Shown: positions 56,618 to 64,000 of the stretch, one piece after another | Layout of the letters: the number at the start of each line of letters is the position of its first letter | Position numbering within the stretch: the stretch's first letter is position 1 | NCBI GenBank assembly: GCA_041917295.1 | Contig: JAYRXX010000010.1 | Location: 1-64,000 of the forward strand | DNA from: JADKHR01 sp041917295 | GTDB lineage: Bacteria > Elusimicrobiota > Elusimicrobia > FEN-1173 | Direction: 5' to 3' | Length of the DNA stretch: 64,000 nucleotides | Notes under the pieces: generated by a model | What the model saw: the letters and a program-made list of their open reading frames with translations, nothing else | Told to the model about the DNA's origin: nothing | The model's database searches: none | Position numbers and translations under genes: made by a program

Positions 56618-58066
56618 ATGGCAATGCGACGGACTGTCCTATTAATTCTAGTCCTTGTCTTTATTTCCAATGTGGCCATGGCAAAAGCCGTATCCCTGAT
56701 TCACCTTAAAGGGGGAAAAGAGTATTTTGATGGAAATAGAACGACCGAGCCCAATGACACATACGCCAATATCCCCTTTTCCGATTCCGAAGAACTTGTT
56801 CAACTCTTTGAAGAGGCGCGCCTCATTTTCGGAGAGGAGGTCACCATCGATCGGGTCGATATTCACACAATGGAGGGGGCCCAGATCTGTTATCTTCTCG
56901 GGTATCAGACAGATGGATGGACGGTGGATCGATACAATGGGGTCGCCGCTTTTGACATTCGCGCTGACAAGAACGGTATCCAATCCATCCCCGTCGACCC
57001 GCCCCTTCGTGGATCCCTTTTTTCTATTCAATGCTTTTTAACTCAGGAATGGGCCTACAGGGGCGCCGCCCCTTACGAAATCAACTTTTATCATCAGGGT
57101 CAGCGGATCGAATTCATCTTCCCCAAGAAAGAAATAGTTAACGTGTTGGCTTCAACGACACTAACGCCCTTGTTGGTTTACGGTGTTGACAACCTTTTCG
57201 ACGGCGAATCGGACACTGTCTGGGCGGAAGGCGCGCCCGGATACGGGGAAGGCAGTACAATCACGTTTAACTTCGATGTTCCCATTTCACTCACCGGCAT
57301 TTGGTTTGCGAATGGACACCAGCGTGACGACGAAACATTTAAAAGAAATGGGAGATTAAAAGGTTTCACTTTTGATGGAGAGACCTACAGTCTTCAGGAT
57401 CAGCGCGGTGTCCAGGTCATCCCTTTAAAAAAAGAAGTGAAAAGTTCCTCTTTTGAATTTAAGGTTCTCTCCCATTACCCCGGGTCAAAATACAAAGACC
57501 TCTGTCTGACTGAAATAGGGTTCAAATCGGGGGATACTTTTATTCGCCCTCAAACAGAGGGAACTCGGCTCATCGTAGAGAAAAATCGACTCGCCATCCA
57601 AGGACCCAACAGTGAACCCACCTCAAAGGGATCTACCTTTAATTACGACACCGAAACCGCCCGCTTTTCCTATTCGGACCCCGACAATAGATATGAATTC
57701 AAGGGAATCGCTCGTGTGGTGAGCGCCTCGCCAACAAAGACGGTATTCGACCTGGAAGGATATTTGGACCGGGGCGATTTTGACAATTACGGCAACGTTG
57801 TTGTTTTAAAAAGCCGAACGGCTGAAAAAATGAAAATGACAATCACTCGGCCCAGTCTACTCAGTTTCAAGGAATGCAAAGAAATTCTTACAAAACAAGG
57901 TCTTGCCGAGGACCCGATCTTGGAATCCCATAAAACCTATCATGGAATTCCGCGACCCAGGCCTATTGATCAAGAAGACGATTACACCTATTTGAGGTAC
58001 TACTTCGAAACGTGGTGCATCAGCCCTCTCGGGTTTCATAGGACAAATTTTAGTTTAGAACCATAG
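56618..58066 (+). CDS. secreted protein with NADase-type glycan-binding-like domain
   Basis: 482 residues from the ATG at 56618, with GGGGGGG upstream. A signal peptide (about 1-24) precedes a mixed region. Residues about 170-305 resemble the discoidin-like NADase-type glycan-binding domain: LVYGVDNLFDGESDTVWAEGAPGYGEGSTITFNF, then LTGIWFANGHQ, GFTFDGETYSLQD and LCLTEIGF. The remaining parts (FEFKGIARVV.. style beta region and a Cys-containing C-terminus) match no family I know. It probably binds a surface or wall glycan. Position between the dipeptidase and VanW genes suggests a cell-envelope role. Composition is less GC-rich than the window average. Confidence 0.65.
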   Translation: MAMRRTVLLILVLVFISNVAMAKAVSLIHLKGGKEYFDGNRTTEPNDTYANIPFSDSEELVQLFEEARLIFGEEVTIDRVDIHTMEGAQICYLLGYQTDGWTVDRYNGVAAFDIRADKNGIQSIPVDPPLRGSLFSIQCFLTQEWAYRGAAPYEINFYHQGQRIEFIFPKKEIVNVLASTTLTPLLVYGVDNLFDGESDTVWAEGAPGYGEGSTITFNFDVPISLTGIWFANGHQRDDETFKRNGRLKGFTFDGETYSLQDQRGVQVIPLKKEVKSSSFEFKVLSHYPGSKYKDLCLTEIGFKSGDTFIRPQTEGTRLIVEKNRLAIQGPNSEPTSKGSTFNYDTETARFSYSDPDNRYEFKGIARVVSASPTKTVFDLEGYLDRGDFDNYGNVVVLKSRTAEKMKMTITRPSLLSFKECKEILTKQGLAEDPILESHKTYHGIPRPRPIDQEDDYTYLRYYFETWCISPLGFHRTNFSLEP

Positions 58067-58074
58067 GACTCTTT

Positions 58075-58854
58075 TTGAAATGGATCCCGATTCGTTTCCG
58101 TGTTTTTGCTCGACGTGTTCAGCGTTTGATATTGGACACGCTGGCTCGGCCTCCGCTTGCGTTGGATCGAAATTCCACAGCGGGTCCCCTCTTCCCCCAT
58201 CTCATTTTTGAATACCGAAGTTTGATTCTTAAGAACTGGGAGGGGGCAAACCGCCGACTTCAATCCGGCAAGCGAAGGAACATTGCTTTGGCCGCCCCTC
58301 TTTTTGACGGAACTGTGATTCGCCCAGGGCAAATTTTCTCCTTTTACCGGCGACTTGGATACCCCACCGAACGGAGGGGGTTTTGCCCGGGTTATGAAGT
58401 CAATGGATGCGGGTTGGGAGAGGGGATTGGCGGGGGTCTCTGTCAGCTGGCATCGGCGTTCCTCTGGGTCATGCTTCACGCCGGGTTCGATGTCCTGGAG
58501 CGACACCATCACGATTTCGATTTGTTTCCCGATGACAACCGGCGCATTCCGTTTGGGACAGGTGCCTCCGTATTCTTTAATTATCACGACCTTCGGCTTC
58601 AAAACAATTTCGACGCGTCGGCATGGCTTTCCGTTAAGGTTATTGAAAATGAGCTGAGGGTCGGTCTTTGGTCCGAAATTCCACGGCCCGGCCAAATTCG
58701 TGTTGTGGAACGCGGCCACCGTTTCGAAAAAGATCCCACCGGAACCGTTTACCGAATCAATGAAATTTATCGTATTCAAGAGGGCGGCACTGGTCCGGTG
58801 GAGACTTTTCTCTGGAGAAACCGTTCCCGTGTTCTCTACCCTATTTCCATTTAA
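58075..58854 (+). CDS. VanW family protein
   Basis: 259 residues starting at TTG 58075; the ribosome site is unclear. VanW family features are visible in the C-terminal two thirds: RNIALAAPLFDGTVIRPGQIFSFYRRLGYPTERRGFCPGYEVNG, then GIGGGLCQLASAFLWVMLHAGFDVLERHHHDFDLFPDD and FGTGASVFFNYHDLRLQNN. VanW has no proven function; it is named for the van gene cluster of VanB-type enterococci. The conserved G-G-G-x-C-Q motif is intact. It lies close to the VanX-like dipeptidase, which makes this pair notable, but the VanH/VanA genes needed for resistance are absent. Confidence 0.85.
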   Translation: MKWIPIRFRVFARRVQRLILDTLARPPLALDRNSTAGPLFPHLIFEYRSLILKNWEGANRRLQSGKRRNIALAAPLFDGTVIRPGQIFSFYRRLGYPTERRGFCPGYEVNGCGLGEGIGGGLCQLASAFLWVMLHAGFDVLERHHHDFDLFPDDNRRIPFGTGASVFFNYHDLRLQNNFDASAWLSVKVIENELRVGLWSEIPRPGQIRVVERGHRFEKDPTGTVYRINEIYRIQEGGTGPVETFLWRNRSRVLYPISI

Positions 58855-60337
58855 TTTAGATCGACACTCTTCCTGGTGGTCTTGGGGAACACTTCTCTTC
58901 CTGATTTCTTTTGGAATTCGTTTGTGGATGCTTACTCAAACATCGGTTGCGACGGGGACGGATGGATATTATTTCGCTGAACAAGCACGATTTTTTGCCG
59001 AACATGGCCGGTTTCGAAGTTTCGAAAATTCCATCGTAGTCGTCTTTTTTGGAGTGATTCAACGCCTGGGGGTGGACCCCGTTCTTGCCGTCAAATGGGG
59101 GGTATCGCTCCTCGTGGGAGCCGCGGCCCCGGCCGGGTTTATCTATGCCGTAAGCACCTCGGGGCGGTTATATCACGGCCTTCTCCTCGGGTTATTTTTG
59201 GCGGTATCTCCTTCACTTTCTTATCTCTGCGCGCACTTTCCGAAGACCGCGGGCAGCCTCGTCTTTTTGTTCCTTGCCCTGGCTGCATTGGGGCGGTCTT
59301 TCCAATCAAAAACAAGGGAAAGATCATGGACGTGGCTGATTGTCAGCGTCTTACTGTTGCTAGCGCTTGCCTCGAGCCATAAACTGGTATTTCTTATTGG
59401 GGTATGGGTGTCCGTTGGGATATTTCTGGATCATTGGACGACCTTGCCCCCTATCCGCTGGCGGAGCTGGGGACTGGGGATTGCTGTTGGATTGGTTGGT
59501 CTGGTGTTGGCGATGAAGGCCGTCGTCCCCAGCGATCTGGATCGGTTACGGCCAGCCTTCACGTGGCCCCAGGGGTGGCCGTTAAAAATCCTCGGGGAAA
59601 AAGTCTTTCTTCATTCGGCCATTCAGGCGGAGGTCATTATGGCTCTTCTTGCTCTCGCGCCGGGCATCGTTTTCCTCAGGAGCAAGACGTCCGGACGTTT
59701 CCAAACGTTGTCCTGGCTTCTTCTCATCCCGCTCCTCTTTAACCCATTTCTTGATTTTCACGTGCTTGACCTTGGATACCGCTTGATGTTGGTCGTCTTT
59801 CTACCTGGAATCGCGCTCTGGTCCCGCTGGGCTGGTTCCGATCGGAGAGGGTTTGCCATGGGGATGGCCGCCTGCGGCTTGTTTTTCATTTTTTCAGGCA
59901 GAGTTTATGTCCCGACCTTAGATGAAGAAAATGTCGAAACCTATCAAAAACTTATAGAGCGAATGCCTAAGAATGATTTTCCTTTGGTCATTTGTCACCT
60001 GGGTCTCAACTACTATTACACCTGGGCCACTGGAAAGGATACGCTCGCGTTTGTTCCCGATGACAGAGTGTATCCTCCAGAGGCCACATGGCGAATTTCC
60101 TGGGGGGTGTCCCGGGACGCCTATGATGGGGTTCTGTCCTCGATAGGGGATGATCGTTTATCCGAGGTGCGCATGCTGACAACAGACTACGCGTTAATCA
60201 GGGAAGATATTTGGAGGATGGCTCGAGCACGGGTGCCCCCTGGGACCTTCTTGGAATCGTTGATGACATCGTGGAGAAACCCGCACGCCGCGCGGGCTAG
60301 GTTCATCGTGAAGAGATCCGCTGGGGCAAGCCAATGA
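58829..60337 (+). CDS. polytopic membrane protein, possible glycosyltransferase of the PMT/ArnT type
   Basis: About 502 residues if the GTG at 58829 is used (GGAG 11 nt upstream). Earlier ATG codons at 58700 and 58760 overlap VanW more deeply. About ten hydrophobic helices span residues 10-370, with a charged loop DGYYFAEQARFFAEHG after helix 1, in the position where GT-C glycosyltransferases carry their catalytic aspartates (a DxD is not clear here). The C-terminal 130 residues are soluble (CHLGLNYYYTWATGKDTLAFVPDD). Function is unproven; a lipid-linked sugar transferase is the main option. The 3' end overlaps the next gene by 4 nt. Confidence 0.6.
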   Translation: MFSTLFPFNLDRHSSWWSWGTLLFLISFGIRLWMLTQTSVATGTDGYYFAEQARFFAEHGRFRSFENSIVVVFFGVIQRLGVDPVLAVKWGVSLLVGAAAPAGFIYAVSTSGRLYHGLLLGLFLAVSPSLSYLCAHFPKTAGSLVFLFLALAALGRSFQSKTRERSWTWLIVSVLLLLALASSHKLVFLIGVWVSVGIFLDHWTTLPPIRWRSWGLGIAVGLVGLVLAMKAVVPSDLDRLRPAFTWPQGWPLKILGEKVFLHSAIQAEVIMALLALAPGIVFLRSKTSGRFQTLSWLLLIPLLFNPFLDFHVLDLGYRLMLVVFLPGIALWSRWAGSDRRGFAMGMAACGLFFIFSGRVYVPTLDEENVETYQKLIERMPKNDFPLVICHLGLNYYYTWATGKDTLAFVPDDRVYPPEATWRISWGVSRDAYDGVLSSIGDDRLSEVRMLTTDYALIREDIWRMARARVPPGTFLESLMTSWRNPHAARARFIVKRSAGASQ

Positions 60338-61593
60338 GAATTCCCCGACCATGGCCAGAAATGATGTTGGGCATTATCCCCGATTTTGCATTAGGACCCG
60401 GGCTTAAATTAGGGCTGTGTTTTTGCTTGATTTTTCTGTTTTGGTACGGGCGCTCCGCCCGGGCCCTATCCATGGGCGAACCCTTAACGGACAATAACTA
60501 CCAAATCGATGTGACCCGCACCGTGACCACGGGGTCCACGCGGAAGATCGCGTTGGGCGGGGCTTACGCCGGGATTGCGGAAGGGAACGCGGCGTTGCCG
60601 GACAACCCGGCGGCCGTGGCTTACCGGGCCCGGGCCTTTATGCGGCCCCTGGAACTGGACATGGTTCTCAGCACGCTGGCCACCCAAAACAATGATTCCG
60701 ACAACAGCGGATCGCCAAGCTTGGTTTACGGCAACTCCGCTCTCGTGGACTTTGGTCTCCTGGCACAATACCGCAACTGGGGGCTCGGGTTTGTCAGCCA
60801 AATGTCGGTGTTTGAATCGGAAAATCTCCCGCAAAACCAAGAAGCTCAATTCCGGAGCGGCACTCTGGCCGCCGGATACACGACCAATGACCGCACGGTG
60901 GCCCTGGGATTCTCGCTTAATCCTGTCGGGGCGCGGGTGCATCCCAAAGACGATCACCAGCCCCGGGCGTTCAAATTGAACGGACTGGGGTACGGCGCGG
61001 GGATCGTGGTTCATCCCGGACGAGGACATTGGCGGTTCGGCGCGGCCTACACCTCGGGTGTCAGCACGGACGAGAAACTGGTGAGCGCCGGAACAGAGCC
61101 GGTCAAGATAGGCAACTTGGTTGTGCCCGAAGGGGTTTTGGAAGCCCCCAACGCTTCCATCGGCGTTGCCCATGAGTGGAACCATTTTTTGGGTTGGCGG
61201 GGGCATCCGGGACTGATGAGCGGGGACGTTCGTCTTTTTGGAAAATCCCCCTCGAACGCCCAGGGCTCGGCGGCCTTCACCACCCAATCCACCCGACCCA
61301 TCGGTCAAAAAAACATCGCCACCGTTCACGCCGGAGCGGAAGTGGAACTTTTACCGAACCGGTTTCGGTTGCGCGGCGGGACCTATCACGAACCCAGCCG
61401 CTACGAAGGCGGCTCCGCCCGCCAACACGTCACGGGCGGATTCGAAATGCGCCTGTTTCCTATTCCTTTTGTGACCCGGGAAGCCTCCTTTTCGTACGCC
61501 TTTGATTGTGCGTCCCGCTACCAGGTCCATTCTTTTTCTCTTTGGCTCTGGGCCTTCACCGTGCCTGTTCCGGCCAATGAAAAAGCCCCTTGA
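60334..61593 (+). CDS. outer-membrane protein (PorV/FadL/UPF0164-like)
   Basis: 419 residues from the ATG at 60334, which overlaps the stop of the previous gene (ATGA). A hydrophobic N-terminus (about 24-45, LGLCFCLIFLFWYGRSARA) could be a long signal peptide. The segment STRKIALGGAYAGIAEGNAALPDNPAAVAYRA is the characteristic N-terminal plug-like motif of the FadL/PorV/UPF0164 barrels (ALGGAYxAxADG..ALxxNPAA). Many strands follow, such as LGFSLNPVGARV, YGAGIVVHPGRGHWRFGAAYTSG and FRLRGGTYHEPSRYEGG. It is likely a barrel that admits lipids or helps secretion. Confidence 0.75.
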   Translation: MRIPRPWPEMMLGIIPDFALGPGLKLGLCFCLIFLFWYGRSARALSMGEPLTDNNYQIDVTRTVTTGSTRKIALGGAYAGIAEGNAALPDNPAAVAYRARAFMRPLELDMVLSTLATQNNDSDNSGSPSLVYGNSALVDFGLLAQYRNWGLGFVSQMSVFESENLPQNQEAQFRSGTLAAGYTTNDRTVALGFSLNPVGARVHPKDDHQPRAFKLNGLGYGAGIVVHPGRGHWRFGAAYTSGVSTDEKLVSAGTEPVKIGNLVVPEGVLEAPNASIGVAHEWNHFLGWRGHPGLMSGDVRLFGKSPSNAQGSAAFTTQSTRPIGQKNIATVHAGAEVELLPNRFRLRGGTYHEPSRYEGGSARQHVTGGFEMRLFPIPFVTREASFSYAFDCASRYQVHSFSLWLWAFTVPVPANEKAP

Positions 61594-61643
61594 GGCGCGG
61601 GGACGAAATAGACAAGTCAAAGGATAGGTGGCATAATCGACCT

Positions 61644-63263
61644 ATGAATCGAGCTCTGGCGTTCACGTTTTTACTTTTTCTAAGCCTTTCGGCCCGCGCC
61701 CAAGGGTATCCGGCGGACATGGCCGCGGTTGAGTCCCAGTCCGACGCGTCCGTGTCGGAAGCGCCGGTGCGCTTGGACGGAAAAACACTTTTTCATGTGC
61801 GGGGCGTTACCAATTATCCCGCGGAAAAACGCGCCGCGGACATCGCCAAACGCCTTTCCCTTTTTGCCGCCCAGTCGTCCCTTTCGACCGACACCATCAC
61901 AATCATTCCCCAAACCGGGTACGCCGTCATTAACGGAGGCAATCAGCTGATGATGCGGGTCTTCGACGCGGACGCGCCCATTCCCGGATTGGGCCATTTG
62001 GGGTATGCCGAACTAATCAAAAACACCCTGGTGAAAGCCGTCATTGATTTTCGCCAGGCTCGAACGTTTAAGGCGTTGTTAAAAGACACCCTCCTGGCGG
62101 GGGCGGGATTGATCGTTTTGTTTGTTTTTCTCAAGGGCTGGAGACGGCTCCACCGCGGGGTGGATTCGTTCTTTGAACAACGGGTGAAACCCCAGATTAC
62201 GAAAATTCAAGACAAATCGTTTCACTTGATCCAAGCCAATCTTCTGTGGGATGGACTCAGGGGGTTCATGGCGATGGGATATGCCACCGGCGCGGCGCTT
62301 CTTATTTACTTTCATGCGGGGTTCATGCTCCGACAGTTTCCGTGGACCCGCCCCGTCGCCGACAGTTTGTTGGGATTGCTTTTGGATCCGCTCCGGTCTC
62401 TTGGATTATCAATTGTCGCCTCCTTGCCCGGACTCATGGCGGTCCTCGTTATTGGTTTTCTCTGTTACGGGGTTCTGCGAACGTTGAAACTGTTTTTTGC
62501 CGGTCTCCAAACGGGGACCATTCAAATAGCGGGGTTTGACCCGGATTGGGCCGTCCCCACTTTTCGAATTGTCCGTGTGGCCCTGATCGCGTTGGGGGTG
62601 ATGTTGGCCTACCCGCACATTCCCGGTTCCAACTCGGCGGCTTTCAAGGGGGTCTCCGTCTTTCTCGGAATCATTATTTCATTGGGATCCTCGTCGTTTG
62701 CGGCCAATTTGATTGCGGGCTATTCAACCATTTATCGGCGGGCGTTCCGCGTGGGCGACTGGATCGAAGTGGACAACTTCCGGGGGGAAGTGTTGGAAAT
62801 CCAAACCCTCGTGACCCGGTTGAGATCCTTTCGCAACGAAGTGATCGTGATCCCCAACTCGGCGATCATTAATTCGCCCGTCATTAATTACAGCACCCAC
62901 GCCAAAGATCGCGGATTGGTGCTCCACACCACGGTGGGAATCGGCTACGAAACCCCTTGGCGTCAGGTGGAAGCGATGCTTCTGGAAGCCGCGGCGCGAA
63001 CACCGGGATTGATCACAGATCCAAAACCCTTTGTTCTCCAAAAGGGGCTCGGCGACTTTTGTGTGACGTACGAAATCAACGCCTATTATTCCACGCCGGC
63101 GACCCGTTTGATCCTCACCCACGCCCTGCACCAAAACATCTTGGACGTGTTTAATGAAAACAACGTCCAAATCATGACCCCGGCCTACGAAAGCGATCCC
63201 GCCCAGCCCAAACTCGTGCCGAAAGAGAAGTGGTTCACCCCACTGATTCCCCGTGGCCAATAA
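61644..63263 (+). CDS. MscS family mechanosensitive channel
   Basis: About 539 residues from the ATG at 61644. The signal peptide ends SARAQ. A periplasmic domain (about 20-135) precedes a helix near 150, three or more membrane helices between 200 and 335, and the MscS core from about 335: pore helix LGSSSFAANLIAGY, the beta domain VGDWIEVDNFRGEVLEIQTLVTRLRS, PNSAIINSPVINYS, and the C-terminal alpha/beta domain (VLHTTVGIGYETPWRQVEAMLLEAA). It opens under membrane tension to release solutes on osmotic downshock. It is 50 nt downstream of the OMP gene. The last 146 nt before the next gene (63264-63409) hold nothing clear. Confidence 0.88.
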   Translation: MNRALAFTFLLFLSLSARAQGYPADMAAVESQSDASVSEAPVRLDGKTLFHVRGVTNYPAEKRAADIAKRLSLFAAQSSLSTDTITIIPQTGYAVINGGNQLMMRVFDADAPIPGLGHLGYAELIKNTLVKAVIDFRQARTFKALLKDTLLAGAGLIVLFVFLKGWRRLHRGVDSFFEQRVKPQITKIQDKSFHLIQANLLWDGLRGFMAMGYATGAALLIYFHAGFMLRQFPWTRPVADSLLGLLLDPLRSLGLSIVASLPGLMAVLVIGFLCYGVLRTLKLFFAGLQTGTIQIAGFDPDWAVPTFRIVRVALIALGVMLAYPHIPGSNSAAFKGVSVFLGIIISLGSSSFAANLIAGYSTIYRRAFRVGDWIEVDNFRGEVLEIQTLVTRLRSFRNEVIVIPNSAIINSPVINYSTHAKDRGLVLHTTVGIGYETPWRQVEAMLLEAAARTPGLITDPKPFVLQKGLGDFCVTYEINAYYSTPATRLILTHALHQNILDVFNENNVQIMTPAYESDPAQPKLVPKEKWFTPLIPRGQ

Positions 63264-63409
63264 CCTTTATTGTTTCCGGCGCGTTTTTTATGACGGGAAA
63301 AAAATATCTATCAACGGATTAGGGCTACGGTCGGAATGTTATAGAGCCGAGAAGTTTTCATGAAAAGCTGAGTGGTAACAAAAATTCAGAATTGGATCTG
63401 GAGGCCCTT

Positions 63410-64000
63410 TTGAAGAAGAAAATACGCCGTTGGTCTCCCCATTACGTTCTCACGCCAAAAGCCGGAGCGGCGCTCATGGAAATTGAAGCCGCTAAAACGT
63501 TGGTGGAGGTGTCCCCTTTGCCTCTGGTTGCGGCGGAGGAACTACGCCGCCGGGCGAGGTTGAGGTCGACGCATTTTTCGACCCGCATCGAAGGCAATCG
63601 GTTGTCTCTTGCGGAAGCCGAAAGAGCGATCGATAGCCCACGGGTGGTGTTCAAGGGAAGGGAAAGGGATGTTAACGAGGTCAGGAATTATTGGGAGGCT
63701 CTTTTACGCATCGAGCGATGGGCGGCGGAGGGAAAACCTTTAACGGAGGATTTGATCCGGCGGATACACGGCTTCGTCATGAATGGGCCCCACTCAAAAC
63801 CCACGCATTACAGGGACGGCCAGAACGCCATCCGAGAGGCGGGGTCCGGGTCGCTCATTTATCTGCCACCGGAGGCCAAGGACGTTCCGGGTCTGATGTC
63901 TGAACTCGTTGGCTGGATCACTTGGGCTGAACGAAACGATATCCCGGTTCCGGCTTTGGCAGGCCTCGCCCACTACCAATTCGTTACCATTCACCCTTAC
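63410..64000 (+). CDS. Fic family protein, N-terminal part (runs off the window)
   Basis: The frame is open from TTG 63410 to the last base of the window, 197 codons. GGAGG stands about 7 nt before the TTG and no ATG fits. Visible parts: an N-terminal region with LTPKAGAALMEIEAAKTLVEV; the inhibitory motif STRIEGN near residue 62, followed by RLSLAEAERAI; DVNEVRNYWEALL; HYRDGQNAI; IYLPPEAKDVPGLMSEL; and the start of the Fic motif, HYQFVTIHPY, cut at the window edge before the DGNGR loop. It resembles class II Fic proteins with the inhibitory helix before the core. It is the third Fic gene of the window. Confidence 0.85.
   Translation, partial: MKKKIRRWSPHYVLTPKAGAALMEIEAAKTLVEVSPLPLVAAEELRRRARLRSTHFSTRIEGNRLSLAEAERAIDSPRVVFKGRERDVNEVRNYWEALLRIERWAAEGKPLTEDLIRRIHGFVMNGPHSKPTHYRDGQNAIREAGSGSLIYLPPEAKDVPGLMSELVGWITWAERNDIPVPALAGLAHYQFVTIHPY

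Noticed and set aside
55857..58854. Glycopeptide-resistance cluster
   Set aside because: Only VanX-like and VanW-like proteins are present. The ligase VanA, dehydrogenase VanH and the VanRS regulators are missing.
1..64000. tRNA or rRNA genes, CRISPR arrays, prophage or IS transposases
   Set aside because: No conserved tRNA arms, rRNA blocks, regularly spaced repeats, integrases or transposases were recognised by reading. A tRNAscan or Infernal run could still find a missed tRNA.

Overview
The window is dense bacterial chromosome from a diderm (outer-membrane) organism with fairly high GC. It carries Omp85 (TamA-like) and TamB proteins, OMPLA, a patatin autotransporter, a TolC-type exporter and many small beta-barrels with C-terminal aromatic residues. 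Glycolysis genes (pgi, pfkA, pyk) sit with a D-lactate dehydrogenase, and two serine-type sulfatases would need an anaerobic maturase, so a fermentative or facultatively anaerobic heterotroph fits best. The phylum cannot be fixed from sequence alone. A deep-branching diderm group such as Elusimicrobiota is only a guess. No rRNA, tRNA, CRISPR array or IS transposase was seen.

Layout. 1-6.1 kb: end of a TPR protein, marC, pgl-pgi, and two unrelated FAD proteins. 6.1-18.5 kb: an envelope region with a secreted protein, a large AsmA-like protein, a SphA-like channel, a Gly-rich surface protein, PldA, small OMPs, a lipoprotein and a patatin type Vd autotransporter. 18.5-25.4 kb: a decayed glgX, two paralogous sulfatases, and a Fic gene between them. 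25.4-30.5 kb: a trehalose operon (otsA fused to a membrane sensor, otsB, a DUF5752 gene, treT). 30.6-35.7 kb: a P2-type cation ATPase diverging from a HEAT-repeat protein. 35.8-43.6 kb: a reverse-strand operon of hemerythrin, TolC-like, HlyD-like, RbbA-like and YhhJ-like genes. 44-49.4 kb: pyk, ldhA, pfkA and an NDH-2-like gene. 49.5-50.5 kb: a second Fic gene. 50.6-55.8 kb: TamA-like, TamB and an OMP. 55.8-63.3 kb: a VanX-like dipeptidase, a glycan-binding-like secreted protein, a VanW protein, an integral membrane protein, an OMP and an MscS channel. 63.4 kb to the end: the start of a third Fic gene.

The most notable observation is a pair of homologous untranslated leaders. One precedes the trehalose operon (25439-25553, +) and one precedes the P-type ATPase (33391-33486, -). 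They share an invariant 8-nt loop, two helices with compensatory changes, and an antiterminator/terminator choice ending in a T8-T9 tract. This looks like a riboswitch-type attenuator joining an osmolyte operon to an ion pump. I do not recognise its class.

The second is a set of three large palindromes (163, 264 and 169 bp) with 20-23 bp outer arms. One supplies the last codons of a flavoprotein gene. One lies in frame inside the AsmA-like gene and is translated as 88 codons. One lies upstream of pyk. Two share an internal core and look like members of a dispersed palindromic repeat family.
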